A DNA stretch of 6,475 bases from Alkalibaculum bacchi (GCF_937875145.1 NZ_CALNCS010000137.1:1-6475); one strand, 5' to 3'; counted from the stretch's first letter, positions 1 through 6,247 are shown. The notes: a model not told the origin generated them from the sequence alone. A program made the numbers and translations.

Positions 1-1
1 A

Positions 2-1027
2 GAAAATGATAAATTAAATCAAATAGAGGTTCCAGAAGAACTTGAGGGTAAATTAATGGAGGCTCTAGAAAAGGCACCAAAGAAAAATAATAAAAGATTT
101 TACAAACGCATTGCAATCATTATTTTGTTTTTTTTAATAATAGGCCCCCACATAGATACTGTAGCTTATTATACAGGGAAATTCGTAGGCTATGAGCCCG
201 TTATGACAGGCACTTTACAGAAGTTAAATGAGATGGGCAAAGGTCAATCCATTAAAAAATCCTATTCTTTTAGCGATGGAGCATCGGTTACACTCGATGG
301 TATTATGCTTGATGGCAATGGAGTAAATCTTTTTTATGTAATAAAAGCTCCAAGTGAAGATATCGAAGAAGTGTCTTCACGGATGAGTACTCAGCTGGTT
401 ACAAGCTTTCAAAACGGATTTTCTAGTAATGGAGTGGGGGAAACAAACAAAGAAAATAATGAACAAAAGTGGATGATACAAACATATGGAGCACCTAATA
501 TTTTTGATAATAAAATGAAATTTGGAGTGAACTATACGACGAAAGAGGGGAATAGGGAATATGGTGAAATTTCTTTCCGCTTAAATCGAAGGAAAGCTCT
601 TGGCAAAAGTTTGAGAATTCGTATTAATAAAGAAGTTTCTATTGAGGCTAACAGAAATATCAAAATTAAATCGCTAACCGCTTCACTCACAACCACAGTT
701 ATTAAAGGTCAGATACAAAATATTTTTCAATTAGGGTTTGATCAAATAACAAGCAATAGGCTTTACCCAGAAAATATCGAGATGGTTTTATACGTTAATG
801 GCAAAGAAGTCCCTCTTCAAGGGTCGGGAATATCTACAAATTTGAATGGGATTCATTACGAATTGATTTTTGATGCTTTGCCAGAAGACACACAGGAAAT
901 AGAGATTGAATTTGTCTCTTTTCAAGGAAGATATGAAATAAATGAGGAGATGGACTCAGGGGAGAGTAGTACGATTTTCAAGGAGATAAATAAAACAATA
1001 TTTAAACAAAAAGTTCATAGAGGATAA
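2..1027 (+). CDS. DUF4179-type membrane-anchored protein, probable anti-sigma factor (5' partial)
   Basis: The frame is open from base 2, so the gene begins left of the window. The first in-frame ATG is at 56 and has a possible GAGGG site at 44-48. However, the in-frame residues before it (IEVPEELEGKL, then MEALEKAPKK) look like the cytoplasmic VPEEL..KI..AL segment common just before the membrane helix in this family, so I treat 56 as internal. Counting from that ATG, a basic stretch (residues 8-18) is followed by one hydrophobic segment (about 19-33), and the remaining ~290 residues should be extracytoplasmic. The region after the helix (GYEPVMTGTL, then SVTLDGIMLDGNGVNLFYVI) resembles DUF4179. 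Known family context is an ECF sigma factor gene directly upstream, which would lie outside this window. Assignment is from remembered motif resemblance; no conserved catalytic residue is expected. The last codons and the stop lie inside a terminator stem. Confidence 0.7.
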   Translation, partial: ENDKLNQIEVPEELEGKLMEALEKAPKKNNKRFYKRIAIIILFFLIIGPHIDTVAYYTGKFVGYEPVMTGTLQKLNEMGKGQSIKKSYSFSDGASVTLDGIMLDGNGVNLFYVIKAPSEDIEEVSSRMSTQLVTSFQNGFSSNGVGETNKENNEQKWMIQTYGAPNIFDNKMKFGVNYTTKEGNREYGEISFRLNRRKALGKSLRIRINKEVSIEANRNIKIKSLTASLTTTVIKGQIQNIFQLGFDQITSNRLYPENIEMVLYVNGKEVPLQGSGISTNLNGIHYELIFDALPEDTQEIEIEFVSFQGRYEINEEMDSGESSTIFKEINKTIFKQKVHRG

Positions 1028-1054
1028 TGTGAATTATCCTCTATGAACTTTTAA
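1009..1054 (+). terminator. Perfect 20-bp terminator hairpin overlapping the DUF4179 gene stop
   Basis: Bases 1009-1028 are exactly complementary to 1033-1052, with the 4-base loop GTGA. The 5' arm begins AAAA and the 3' arm ends TTTT, so the stem can act as an intrinsic terminator on either strand. That suits its position between convergent genes. The arm contains the last codons (His-Arg-Gly) and the TAA stop of the upstream gene. The U-run after the stem is only the four paired Ts, then AAAAGACTTTT, so efficiency is uncertain. Confidence 0.75.
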
Positions 1055-1145
1055 AAGACTTTTAGTAGGAATTCTCAGATTTTAAATATATTTAATTCCT
1101 CAAATTTGCCACTAATAGAAGAGATAAAGTTGAGCAACTGAGAAA

Positions 1146-1212
1146 AGAGCAGACAAAGGATGCTGGGTGGTATCTGTAGAATACGTATTCCCACATTTTA
1201 TTTGTCTGCTTT
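1146..1212. repeat. Interrupted inverted repeat, probable terminator of the DUF368 gene
   Basis: AGCAGACAAA (1148-1157) pairs perfectly with TTTGTCTGCT (1201-1210). Inside it, 1160-1167 pairs with 1190-1196 apart from one bulged C at 1163, and the core AATACGTATT (1180-1189) is itself palindromic. It lies 22 bases beyond the stop of the leftward DUF368 gene, and on that strand the stem is followed by CTTTTCT. A terminator or processed 3' end for that gene is the simplest reading. The long, nested form is more elaborate than the other terminators here, so a small structured RNA or decayed palindromic repeat is also possible. Confidence 0.5.
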
Positions 1213-1234
1213 CTATTATATTGGCTTTGTGTTT

Positions 1235-2077
1235 TTATTTGTATTTTTCTTCTAATGTACTCATCCAAGCTCCTAGGAGCAAGCCTAGAATGAACAAGAT
1301 AAAACTATAAATCCCTGTTTGTAATGTAAAACCAGTATAATTTGCTACTGGCGGGAGGATGATTAATAGGGTAGAGGCTATAACGATTCCGATAATAAAG
1401 TGGTACATTCGTGAATGAAAATTATGTAGTATCCATTCTATGAATTTTGACAGCAAGATTATGACGAGAATCCCTCCAATGGCAATAGGCAGAAATACGC
1501 CTACAAGATCAAAGTTCTTAAATCCATTTAGCATAGAATCATACAAACCTAAGACCAGCAAGAGATTAGATGGGCTCAGCCCTGGAACGAGTACACCTAG
1601 TGCAATCAAGCCACCTGCAATAATAAATCCAAAGAAATTAGGTGGAATGGTTCCTAAGATATTGTCCATAAAATACAAGAACAAAAACCCTACAATTAAA
1701 GAGCCAAATAACCATATGCGGTCAACAGTGTCTCGCCTCTTATATTTAACGGATTCTTTCATTAAAGAAGGTAGTGTTCCAATAATAGCTCCTGCAAACC
1801 CCCATAGAACAATAACCTGATAATTTTCTAATAGCCATTCTAATGGTTTTGACAATAGACCGATTCCTATAATTCCACCAATTCCAACAGGAAGAAAAAA
1901 TAAGAAGTTTTTCTTAAAATCTTTAGTCAAGTGGGCCATAAAGCTTAATAATTTCTCGTAAATCCCTAAAATTGCTGCTAAAACTCCTCCTGAAACACCA
2001 GGAAGAATAAAACCTAAGGCAATAATGACACCCTTTAAAAATCGTGACAATACCCCTTCTTCTTTTCTTTTTTCCAT
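1235..2077 (-). CDS. DUF368 family membrane protein, predicted polyprenyl-phosphate transporter (PopT-like)
   Basis: A 280-residue polytopic membrane protein. The two halves are visibly duplicated: LPGVSGGVLAAILGIYEKLL (25-44) matches VPGLSPSNLLLVLGLYDSML (164-183), and FLPVGIGGII..LLSKPLEWLL (61-83) matches FLPIAIGGIL..LLSKFIEWIL (195-217). This internal repeat with PGxS motifs is the DUF368 hallmark. DUF368 proteins were recently shown to return undecaprenyl phosphate across the membrane for reuse in cell wall synthesis, in parallel with DedA-family UptA, and were linked to growth at alkaline pH in some bacteria. Applying that here is inference. The ATG at 2077 is chosen because TAAGGAG lies just upstream on the minus strand (2084-2090). 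An in-frame TTG 16 codons earlier (2125) has no ribosome binding site. The gene stands alone, convergent with the DUF4179 gene and divergent from the CofE-like gene. Confidence 0.88.
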   Translation of the reverse strand: MEKRKEEGVLSRFLKGVIIALGFILPGVSGGVLAAILGIYEKLLSFMAHLTKDFKKNFLFFLPVGIGGIIGIGLLSKPLEWLLENYQVIVLWGFAGAIIGTLPSLMKESVKYKRRDTVDRIWLFGSLIVGFLFLYFMDNILGTIPPNFFGFIIAGGLIALGVLVPGLSPSNLLLVLGLYDSMLNGFKNFDLVGVFLPIAIGGILVIILLSKFIEWILHNFHSRMYHFIIGIVIASTLLIILPPVANYTGFTLQTGIYSFILFILGLLLGAWMSTLEEKYK

Positions 2078-2136
2078 TTTAATCTCCTTAAGATCATATT
2101 TTAAGTAGTCCTCTTTAAGAAACAATTTAATTTTAC

Positions 2137-2142
2137 ATTATA
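2137..2142 (-). promoter_or_regulatory. Candidate -10 element for the DUF368 gene
   Basis: The minus strand reads TATAAT here, about 60 bases before the chosen ATG. I see no convincing TTGACA-like hexamer at 16-18 bases spacing, and the region is very AT-rich, so this is only a candidate. Confidence 0.3.
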
Positions 2143-2314
2143 TTTGTAATTTGGTCTAGTTATTCGTTATAAGGTGTCATCTTACTTTTTAATATGTTAT
2201 TAATCTTAAATATTTAGGTAATGTCGTATGAATTATATTTTAAATAAAAAAATATTCGTATTTTTATGTAAATACTCTTTATTTTTTTTCACTTTTGGTA
2301 TAAACTTATATAGT

Positions 2315-2320
2315 TATAAT
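2315..2320 (+). promoter_or_regulatory. Candidate -10 element for the CofE-like gene
   Basis: TATAAT at 2315-2320 lies 51 bases before the ATG. A good -35 is lacking: CTTTTG sits at 17 bases spacing, while TTCACT (2288-2293) fits better at 15 bases from an alternative TATAGT at 2309-2314. The gene-free stretch 2078-2370 between two divergent genes must hold both promoters. I see nothing else in it except the palindrome noted at 2328-2343. Confidence 0.4.
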
Positions 2321-2327
2321 GATAATG

Positions 2328-2343
2328 TTAATTATATAATTAA
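2328..2343. repeat. 16-bp perfect palindrome downstream of the -10, possible operator
   Basis: TTAATTATATAATTAA is a perfect palindrome with no spacer. It begins 8 bases after the candidate -10 and so covers the expected transcription start of the CofE-like gene, a usual place for a repressor. The bases just before it, ATAATGATAAT (2316-2326), match the left half of a Fur box, but the right half does not. All 16 bases are A or T in an AT-rich spacer, so chance is a real alternative. Confidence 0.3.
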
Positions 2344-2370
2344 AAAAGAAGAACATAGGAGTTGGTTTAA

Positions 2371-3564
2371 ATGGCTCGAATGGTAGGTACTGTTGTACGA
2401 GGAGTAAGAACTCCAATTATAAATAAGGGAGACTCTCTTATTGAAATCGTAGTAGACAGCATAGAAAAGGTAGCTGAATGTGAAGGATTCTTTATACAGG
2501 ATAGGGATGTAGTTGCTATTACAGAGTCTGTAGTAGCAAGGGCTCAGGGAAATTACGCTACAATAGATCATATCTCTAAAGATGTTAAAACAAAGTTTGG
2601 TGATGATACAATAGGAGTAATCTTTCCAATCTTAAGTCGAAATCGTTTTTCAACTTGTTTACGTGGTATTGCAAAAGGTGCAAAAAAAATAGTACTAATG
2701 CTTAGTTACCCAGCTGATGAAGTAGGTAATCACTTAGTTGAAATTGACGCCCTAGATGAGAAAAATATAAATCCGTGGTCAGATGTTCTAACAGAAAAGG
2801 AATTTCGCAGTTTTTTTGGCCATGAAAAACATTATTTTACAGGAGTAGATTACATTGATTACTATAAGTCTATTATTGAAGGATATGGTATAGATTGTGA
2901 AATCATTTTCTCTAATAATCCTAAGAGCATATTAAGCTACACCAAAAGCGTACTTACATGTGATATTCATACTCGTTTTAGAACAAAGAGAGTCTTAACA
3001 CAGGCTGGTGCCCAAAAAGTTTATGGTTTAGATGATATATTATCTTGCTCTATTGATGGTAGCGGATACAATGAAGAATATGGTCTTTTAGGTTCGAATA
3101 TGGCTACAGATGATTCTGTAAAACTTTTCCCAAGAAACTGTCAACCACTAGTTGAAGAAATACAGGCTATGTTTAAAGAAAAGACTGGAAAAAACGTAGA
3201 GGTAATGGTATACGGAGATGGTGCTTTTAAAGACCCAGTAGGTAGAATATGGGAGCTAGCTGACCCAGTAGTGTCTCCAGCCTATACATCTGGGCTAGAG
3301 GGAGTACCAAACGAGATAAAATTAAAATACCTTGCTGATAATGATTTTGCACATTTAAGTGGAGACGAACTAAAAGCTGCTATATCTGATTATATTAAGA
3401 ATAAAGAATCTGATTTAGTGGGTTCTATGGCCTCTCAAGGAACTACTCCAAGAAAAATCACAGATCTATTAGGATCTCTTTCAGATTTAACTTCAGGTAG
3501 TGGAGACAAAGGAACGCCTTTAGTTTACATTCAAGGTTATTTTGACAACTTTACAGAAGAATAA
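2371..3564 (+). CDS. CofE-like protein (coenzyme F420-0:L-glutamate ligase family), substrate unknown
   Basis: A 397-residue soluble protein with no signal peptide. The N-terminal TPIINKGDSLIEIVVDSI (14-31) and DRDVVAITESVVARAQG (44-60) match the opening of CofE/FbiB ligases (IKEGDDLAELI, then EDGDVLVV..TVISKAEG). The later segment VEVMVYGDGAFKDPVGRIWE (276-295) lies where CofE has its GKRVGVIITDTNGR stretch. The C-terminus has TPRKITDLLGSLSDLTSG (359-376) and then GDKGTPLVYIQGYF (378-391). Known CofE enzymes use GTP and a divalent metal to add glutamate to F420-0. The archaeal enzyme is about 250 residues, so this protein carries roughly 150 extra, mostly in the middle (about 115-275). No other F420 gene is visible, and clostridia of this type are not known as F420 makers, so the real acceptor may differ. 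AGGAG at 2357-2361, nine bases ahead, supports the ATG. It is monocistronic, ending at a terminator. Confidence 0.82.
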   Translation: MARMVGTVVRGVRTPIINKGDSLIEIVVDSIEKVAECEGFFIQDRDVVAITESVVARAQGNYATIDHISKDVKTKFGDDTIGVIFPILSRNRFSTCLRGIAKGAKKIVLMLSYPADEVGNHLVEIDALDEKNINPWSDVLTEKEFRSFFGHEKHYFTGVDYIDYYKSIIEGYGIDCEIIFSNNPKSILSYTKSVLTCDIHTRFRTKRVLTQAGAQKVYGLDDILSCSIDGSGYNEEYGLLGSNMATDDSVKLFPRNCQPLVEEIQAMFKEKTGKNVEVMVYGDGAFKDPVGRIWELADPVVSPAYTSGLEGVPNEIKLKYLADNDFAHLSGDELKAAISDYIKNKESDLVGSMASQGTTPRKITDLLGSLSDLTSGSGDKGTPLVYIQGYFDNFTEE

Positions 3565-3593
3565 ATTCTTTAAATATAAAATAATATAGTATT

Positions 3594-3629
3594 TACGCCA
3601 ATTGTTTCATTGTAATTGGCGTGTTTTTT
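3594..3629 (+). terminator. Rho-independent terminator of the CofE-like gene
   Basis: ACGCCAATT (3595-3603) pairs perfectly with AATTGGCGT (3614-3622) around a 10-base loop, with a T·G pair extending the base of the stem. TTTTTT follows at 3624-3629. The structure starts 30 bases after the stop codon and separates this gene from the ABC operon. Confidence 0.93.
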
Positions 3630-3663
3630 ATTTTAAGCCGAAAGGTGAAAGCTGATTTTTATG

Positions 3664-3716
3664 CTATTTTAAATAGTACTACATTATTAAAATAGATACT
3701 AAATAATCTTATTAAA
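3664..3716. repeat. AT-rich inverted and direct repeats in the ABC operon upstream region
   Basis: CTATTTTAA (3664-3672) is the exact complement of TTAAAATAG (3687-3695), and the loop contains the palindrome TAGTACTA (3674-3681). TACTA recurs at 3677 and 3697, spaced 20 bp (about two helical turns), and TTATTAAA recurs at 3684 and 3709. This could be a regulator site for the amino acid importer, but low complexity makes chance plausible. The rest of the gene-free stretch 3565-3847 holds the terminator, the candidate promoter and no supportable ORF or riboswitch. Confidence 0.25.
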
Positions 3717-3805
3717 GTTAGAGAACACTGTTGTTTAAGAGGATTACTTAAGGAGCATTATATTTTTAATTAAAATCTTTTGTTTATTTACGAGTTCACT
3801 TAATG

Positions 3806-3811
3806 TATAAT
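3806..3811 (+). promoter_or_regulatory. Candidate -10 element for the amino acid ABC operon
   Basis: TATAAT at 3806-3811 would place transcription start near 3818, about 30 bases before the ATG. At 17 bases spacing the -35 position reads TTTATT (3783-3788), a weak match. A TG dinucleotide directly precedes the hexamer but is one base off the extended -10 position. Confidence 0.4.
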
Positions 3812-3847
3812 TATTAAGAATATACTTATTTGAGGGAGGTAAATACT

Positions 3848-4630
3848 ATGAAAAGAAAACTAATTTTAGGAATCTCGTTATTTTTAATGATTGGCTTAGT
3901 AGTTGGATGCTCTGGTGATTCTAATGAAGACCAAGAAGGCACTCAAACAGAAGGAAAGGTATACCAAATTGCAACAGATACTACATTTGCACCTTTTGAA
4001 TTTCAAAATGATGCTGGAGAATATGTAGGTATTGATATTGATCTTTTAAAAGCAATTGCAGAAGATCAAGGCTTTAAATACGAGCTAAAACCACTTGGTT
4101 TTAATGCCGCAGTAGCTGCACTGGAATCAAATCAAGCCGATGCAGTAATCGCAGGTATGAGCATAACAGAGGACCGTGAGAAAAAATATGATTTTTCAGA
4201 ACCATATTACGATTCAGGTGTTGTAATGGCTGTGAGTGCGTCTAATGAAGACATTACATCCTATAAAGATTTAAAAGGCAAAAAAGTTGCTGTAAAGGTA
4301 GGTACTGAAGGAGCTACTTTTGCTGAATCAATAAAGGACGAGTATGACTTTGAATTGTCTTATTTTGACGAATCTCCGTTTATGTATGAAGATGTAAAAA
4401 CTGGAAATTCAGTAGCATGTTTTGAAGATTATCCTGTAATGGGGTATGGAATTACTCAAGACAATGGACTTAAAATGGTAACAGACATGGAAAAAGGTGC
4501 CTCATATGGTTTTGCTGTCCTTAAGAGTAAAAACACGGAACTTTTAGAAATGTTTGATAAGGGACTCAGCAATGTAAAAGAAAATGGAAAATATCAAGAT
4601 ATTCTTGATGAGTACATTTCTGCTGAATAA
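3848..4630 (+). CDS. Polar amino acid ABC transporter, substrate-binding lipoprotein
   Basis: A 260-residue family 3 solute-binding protein, the extracellular receptor of the importer encoded here. The signal peptide has a basic start (KRK), a hydrophobic core (5-20) and the lipobox VVGC with the lipidated Cys at 21, followed by an acidic linker. The mature domain opens with IATDTTFAPFEF (41-52) and GIDIDLLKAI (61-70). The signature AGMSITEDR (102-110) supplies Arg110, the family's usual carboxylate ligand, and is followed by YDFSEPYYDSG (114-124). Asp194 in CFEDYPV sits where the family binds the amino acid alpha-amino group. Together these point to an alpha-amino acid, with glutamine or another polar amino acid most likely; the exact ligand cannot be read. 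The ATG at 3848 is chosen because AGGGAGG (3833-3839) lies 8 bases ahead. An in-frame TTG at 3830 would place that site inside the coding region. First gene of a three-gene operon. Confidence 0.93.
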   Translation: MKRKLILGISLFLMIGLVVGCSGDSNEDQEGTQTEGKVYQIATDTTFAPFEFQNDAGEYVGIDIDLLKAIAEDQGFKYELKPLGFNAAVAALESNQADAVIAGMSITEDREKKYDFSEPYYDSGVVMAVSASNEDITSYKDLKGKKVAVKVGTEGATFAESIKDEYDFELSYFDESPFMYEDVKTGNSVACFEDYPVMGYGITQDNGLKMVTDMEKGASYGFAVLKSKNTELLEMFDKGLSNVKENGKYQDILDEYISAE

Positions 4631-4654
4631 TTTGATAAATGAGGATGCATTAAT

Positions 4655-5317
4655 ATGAATTTAGGCAAAGTATTTGGTGAAACATACGAATTATTGTTTC
4701 AAGGACTTCAAGTTACAATACAAGTAACTGTTTTATCTCTCCTAATTGCATTTGTATTAGGATTGATTACATCGTTATTGGGTTTTTCTAAAACGCCACT
4801 TAGATGGATTTCTAAAGGATACGTGTGGTTAGTTAGAGGAACGCCAATTATGGTGCAGGTATTTTACATCTATTTTGCTTTGCCGCAACTTCTCCAAGCT
4901 TTAGGTTATGATGTAAGGTTAACTTCTTTTATGGCAGGGTTGATCACCTTGACTCTTAATGCTGGTGCATATATGTCAGAAATCTTTAGAGGAGCCATTT
5001 TGGCTGTTAATTCAGGTCAAATGGAAGCGGCAAGGAGTTTAGGGCTATCGAAAGGTCAGGCCATGAGGAAAGTTGTGTTGCCACAAGCGATACGTATATG
5101 TCTGCCATCATTAGTAAATCAGTTTATTATCACACTAAAGGATTCTTCGATAATATCTGTAATTGGACTAACTGATATTATGTATCAGGCAAAAATTTAT
5201 GTAGGCAGATCTATGGAATCTTTTGCCACCTACACATGGGTTGCTGTATTCTACTTAGTAATCATTACCATCTTGACTCAAATAGCGAAACGAGTAGAGA
5301 AGAAGGTGATGATATGA
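4655..5317 (+). CDS. Polar amino acid ABC transporter, permease (HisM/GlnP type)
   Basis: A 220-residue inner membrane permease of the HEQ/His-Glu-Gln family, normal in length for the type. Hydrophobic segments lie near 18-43, 57-82, 91-108, 149-172 and 192-211. Diagnostic motifs are RGTPIMVQVF (61-70), the cytoplasmic EAA loop that couples to the ATPase (SGQMEAARSLG at 120-130, then LSKGQAMRKVVLPQA at 131-145) and LKDSSIISVIGL (161-172). A single permease gene implies it works as a homodimer. It starts 24 bases after the binding protein stop, with GAGGA (4641-4645) nine bases ahead of the ATG. Its TGA overlaps the ATG of the ATPase, which indicates translational coupling. Confidence 0.95.
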   Translation: MNLGKVFGETYELLFQGLQVTIQVTVLSLLIAFVLGLITSLLGFSKTPLRWISKGYVWLVRGTPIMVQVFYIYFALPQLLQALGYDVRLTSFMAGLITLTLNAGAYMSEIFRGAILAVNSGQMEAARSLGLSKGQAMRKVVLPQAIRICLPSLVNQFIITLKDSSIISVIGLTDIMYQAKIYVGRSMESFATYTWVAVFYLVIITILTQIAKRVEKKVMI

Positions 5318-6054
5318 CAGCTCAAATACAAATCAAAAATCTCCATAAGTACTTTGAAAAGCTTGAAGTTCTTAAGGGTATAAACCTTGAAGTGCACAAG
5401 GGAGAAGTAGTGTGTTTGATTGGACCTAGTGGCTCAGGAAAATCGACTCTTCTAAGATGCATTAACCGTCTTGAAGATCCCACAAGTGGTGAAATTATCG
5501 TCGATGATGTAAAGATTACAGATAGTAGCGTTAATATGAACAATGTGAGAAGACATATTGGAATGGTATTTCAACAATTTAATCTTTTTCCACATTTAAC
5601 AGTTAAAGAGAATATTAGTATGGCGCCCCTTGAACTAAAGCTTAAAACAAAAGCAGAAGCAGATGATAAAGCGGTAGAACTCTTAAAAAGAGTAGGATTA
5701 TTAGAAAAAATTGATGTTATGCCAAGACAGCTTTCAGGAGGACAACAACAGCGTGTTGCCATTGCAAGGGCATTAGCAATGGAACCGGATATTATGCTCT
5801 TTGATGAACCTACTTCTGCTCTTGACCCAGAAATGGTTGGAGAGGTATTAGCGGTAATGAAGGAGCTCGCAGCTATGGGAATGACCATGGTTGTCGTAAC
5901 TCACGAAATGGGTTTTGCTAAAGATGCAGCAGATAGAGTATTATTTATGGATGAAGGTATCATCATGGAAGAAGCTACACCAGAAGAGATGTTCAGTAAT
6001 CCGAAAAACCCTCGTACGATAGAGTTCTTAAATAAGGTGTTATCAACAAAATAG
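5314..6054 (+). CDS. Polar amino acid ABC transporter, ATP-binding protein (GlnQ type)
   Basis: A 246-residue ABC ATPase that energises the importer from the cytoplasmic face. All motifs are intact: aromatic A-loop Tyr13, Walker A GPSGSGKST (37-45), Q-loop Gln87 in MVFQQFNLFPH, signature LSGGQQQR (140-147), Walker B IMLFDEP (160-166) with catalytic Glu165, D-loop SALD (168-171) and switch His197 in VVTHEMGFA. The sequence closely resembles the GlnQ/HisP/ArtP subgroup as I remember it, but substrate is set by the binding protein, so I give no gene symbol. The ATG at 5314 overlaps the permease stop (ATGA) and has GAAGGTGA just upstream. An in-frame upstream start at 5236 would add 26 residues lacking family resemblance and overlap the permease more deeply, so it was rejected. 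Last gene of the operon, followed by a strong terminator. Confidence 0.96.
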   Translation: MTAQIQIKNLHKYFEKLEVLKGINLEVHKGEVVCLIGPSGSGKSTLLRCINRLEDPTSGEIIVDDVKITDSSVNMNNVRRHIGMVFQQFNLFPHLTVKENISMAPLELKLKTKAEADDKAVELLKRVGLLEKIDVMPRQLSGGQQQRVAIARALAMEPDIMLFDEPTSALDPEMVGEVLAVMKELAAMGMTMVVVTHEMGFAKDAADRVLFMDEGIIMEEATPEEMFSNPKNPRTIEFLNKVLSTK

Positions 6055-6055
6055 A

Positions 6056-6095
6056 ATATAAAAAAGCCAATGTCTCGACATTGGCTTTTTTATAT
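6056..6095. terminator. Strong bidirectional-type terminator after the ABC operon
   Basis: Bases 6056-6074 pair perfectly with 6077-6095. The GC core GCCAATGTC/GACATTGGC is flanked by AAAAAA on the left and TTTTTT on the right. It begins 2 bases after the ATPase stop. With only two bases unpaired at the centre, the RNA would form a small CUCG-type loop. The A-tract on the left means it could also stop leftward transcription. Confidence 0.95.
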
Positions 6096-6138
6096 GAACT
6101 TTGTATTATTTAAGCACAATAATAACAATCCATCATAA

Positions 6139-6144
6139 TATAAT
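6139..6144 (+). promoter_or_regulatory. Candidate -10 element for the riboswitch-CDF transcript
   Basis: TATAAT lies about 20 bases upstream of the aptamer, a sensible distance for a riboswitch leader. No clear -35 is visible; ACAATA (6116-6121) sits at 17 bases spacing. The surrounding TAATAATAA makes chance matches likely. Confidence 0.35.
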
Positions 6145-6162
6145 AATAAGATAAGATTCTTA

Positions 6163-6247
6163 AGTAGATCAGGCTGTGCAATATAATGATTGTACATTGC
6201 ATGAAGCCGGGCCATAATGGCAGCAGAAATATGATCTGTGGACTATG
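6163..6247 (+). ncRNA. NiCo (czcD-motif) riboswitch aptamer, transition-metal sensing
   Basis: The leader matches the NiCo riboswitch layout as I remember it: four short helices meeting at a junction with fixed junction bases. Reading 5' to 3': a weak P1 strand GTAG (6164-6167), then AGGC (6171-6174), P2 TGCAAT/ATTGCA (6177-6182 with 6196-6201), the conserved AGCCGG (6205-6210), P3 GCCA-TAA-TGGC (6211-6221), AGCAG, P4 GCAGA/TCTGT (6223-6227 with 6235-6239), then GTGGAC and the P1 partner CTAT (6243-6246). The AGCCGG-P3-A-CAG-P4-CTGTGG order is specific to this class. The class was described as binding Co2+ and Ni2+ cooperatively and later reported to respond to Fe2+; it typically precedes CDF efflux genes, exactly the neighbour here. 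P1 is short in this copy. Identification is by eye, not by covariance model. Confidence 0.83.

Noticed and set aside
1147..1212. T-box riboswitch
   Set aside because: GGGTGGTA matches the T-box core, but the following ACCGCG-like bases are poor, only about 110 bases are available upstream for stem I and specifier loop, and no plus-strand gene follows.
1160..1255. 31-codon open frame from the ATG at 1160
   Set aside because: No properly spaced ribosome binding site, it overlaps the hairpin and the 3' end of the DUF368 gene, and the product is low-complexity (Phe/Val/Ile-rich).
1440..1820. 126-codon open frame on the plus strand
   Set aside because: It lies wholly inside the DUF368 gene on the opposite strand, has no recognisable domain and no credible ribosome binding site. 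The DUF368 reading has clear family motifs.
2078..2125. Longer DUF368 start at the TTG ending at 2125
   Set aside because: No ribosome binding site precedes the TTG, while AAGGAG sits ideally before the ATG at 2077.
2332..2571. 79-codon open frame on the minus strand
   Set aside because: Antisense to the start of the CofE-like gene and its promoter. The product is low-complexity and rich in Ser, Tyr and Cys with no family resemblance.
3830..3847. Longer start (TTG at 3830) for the binding lipoprotein
   Set aside because: It would translate through the ribosome binding site and add residues before an otherwise typical lipoprotein signal peptide.
3630..3847. Riboswitch or T-box in the ABC operon leader
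   Set aside because: No conserved aptamer core could be recognised, and there is no terminator hairpin with a U-run between the candidate promoter and the ATG.
5322..5888. Two antisense open frames (5322-5543 and 5571-5888)
   Set aside because: Both are complementary to the ABC ATPase gene, whose motifs are complete, and neither product resembles a known protein.
6182..6187. TATAAT as a promoter -10
   Set aside because: It lies in the P2 helix and loop of the riboswitch aptamer; starting there would remove the 5' part of the aptamer.
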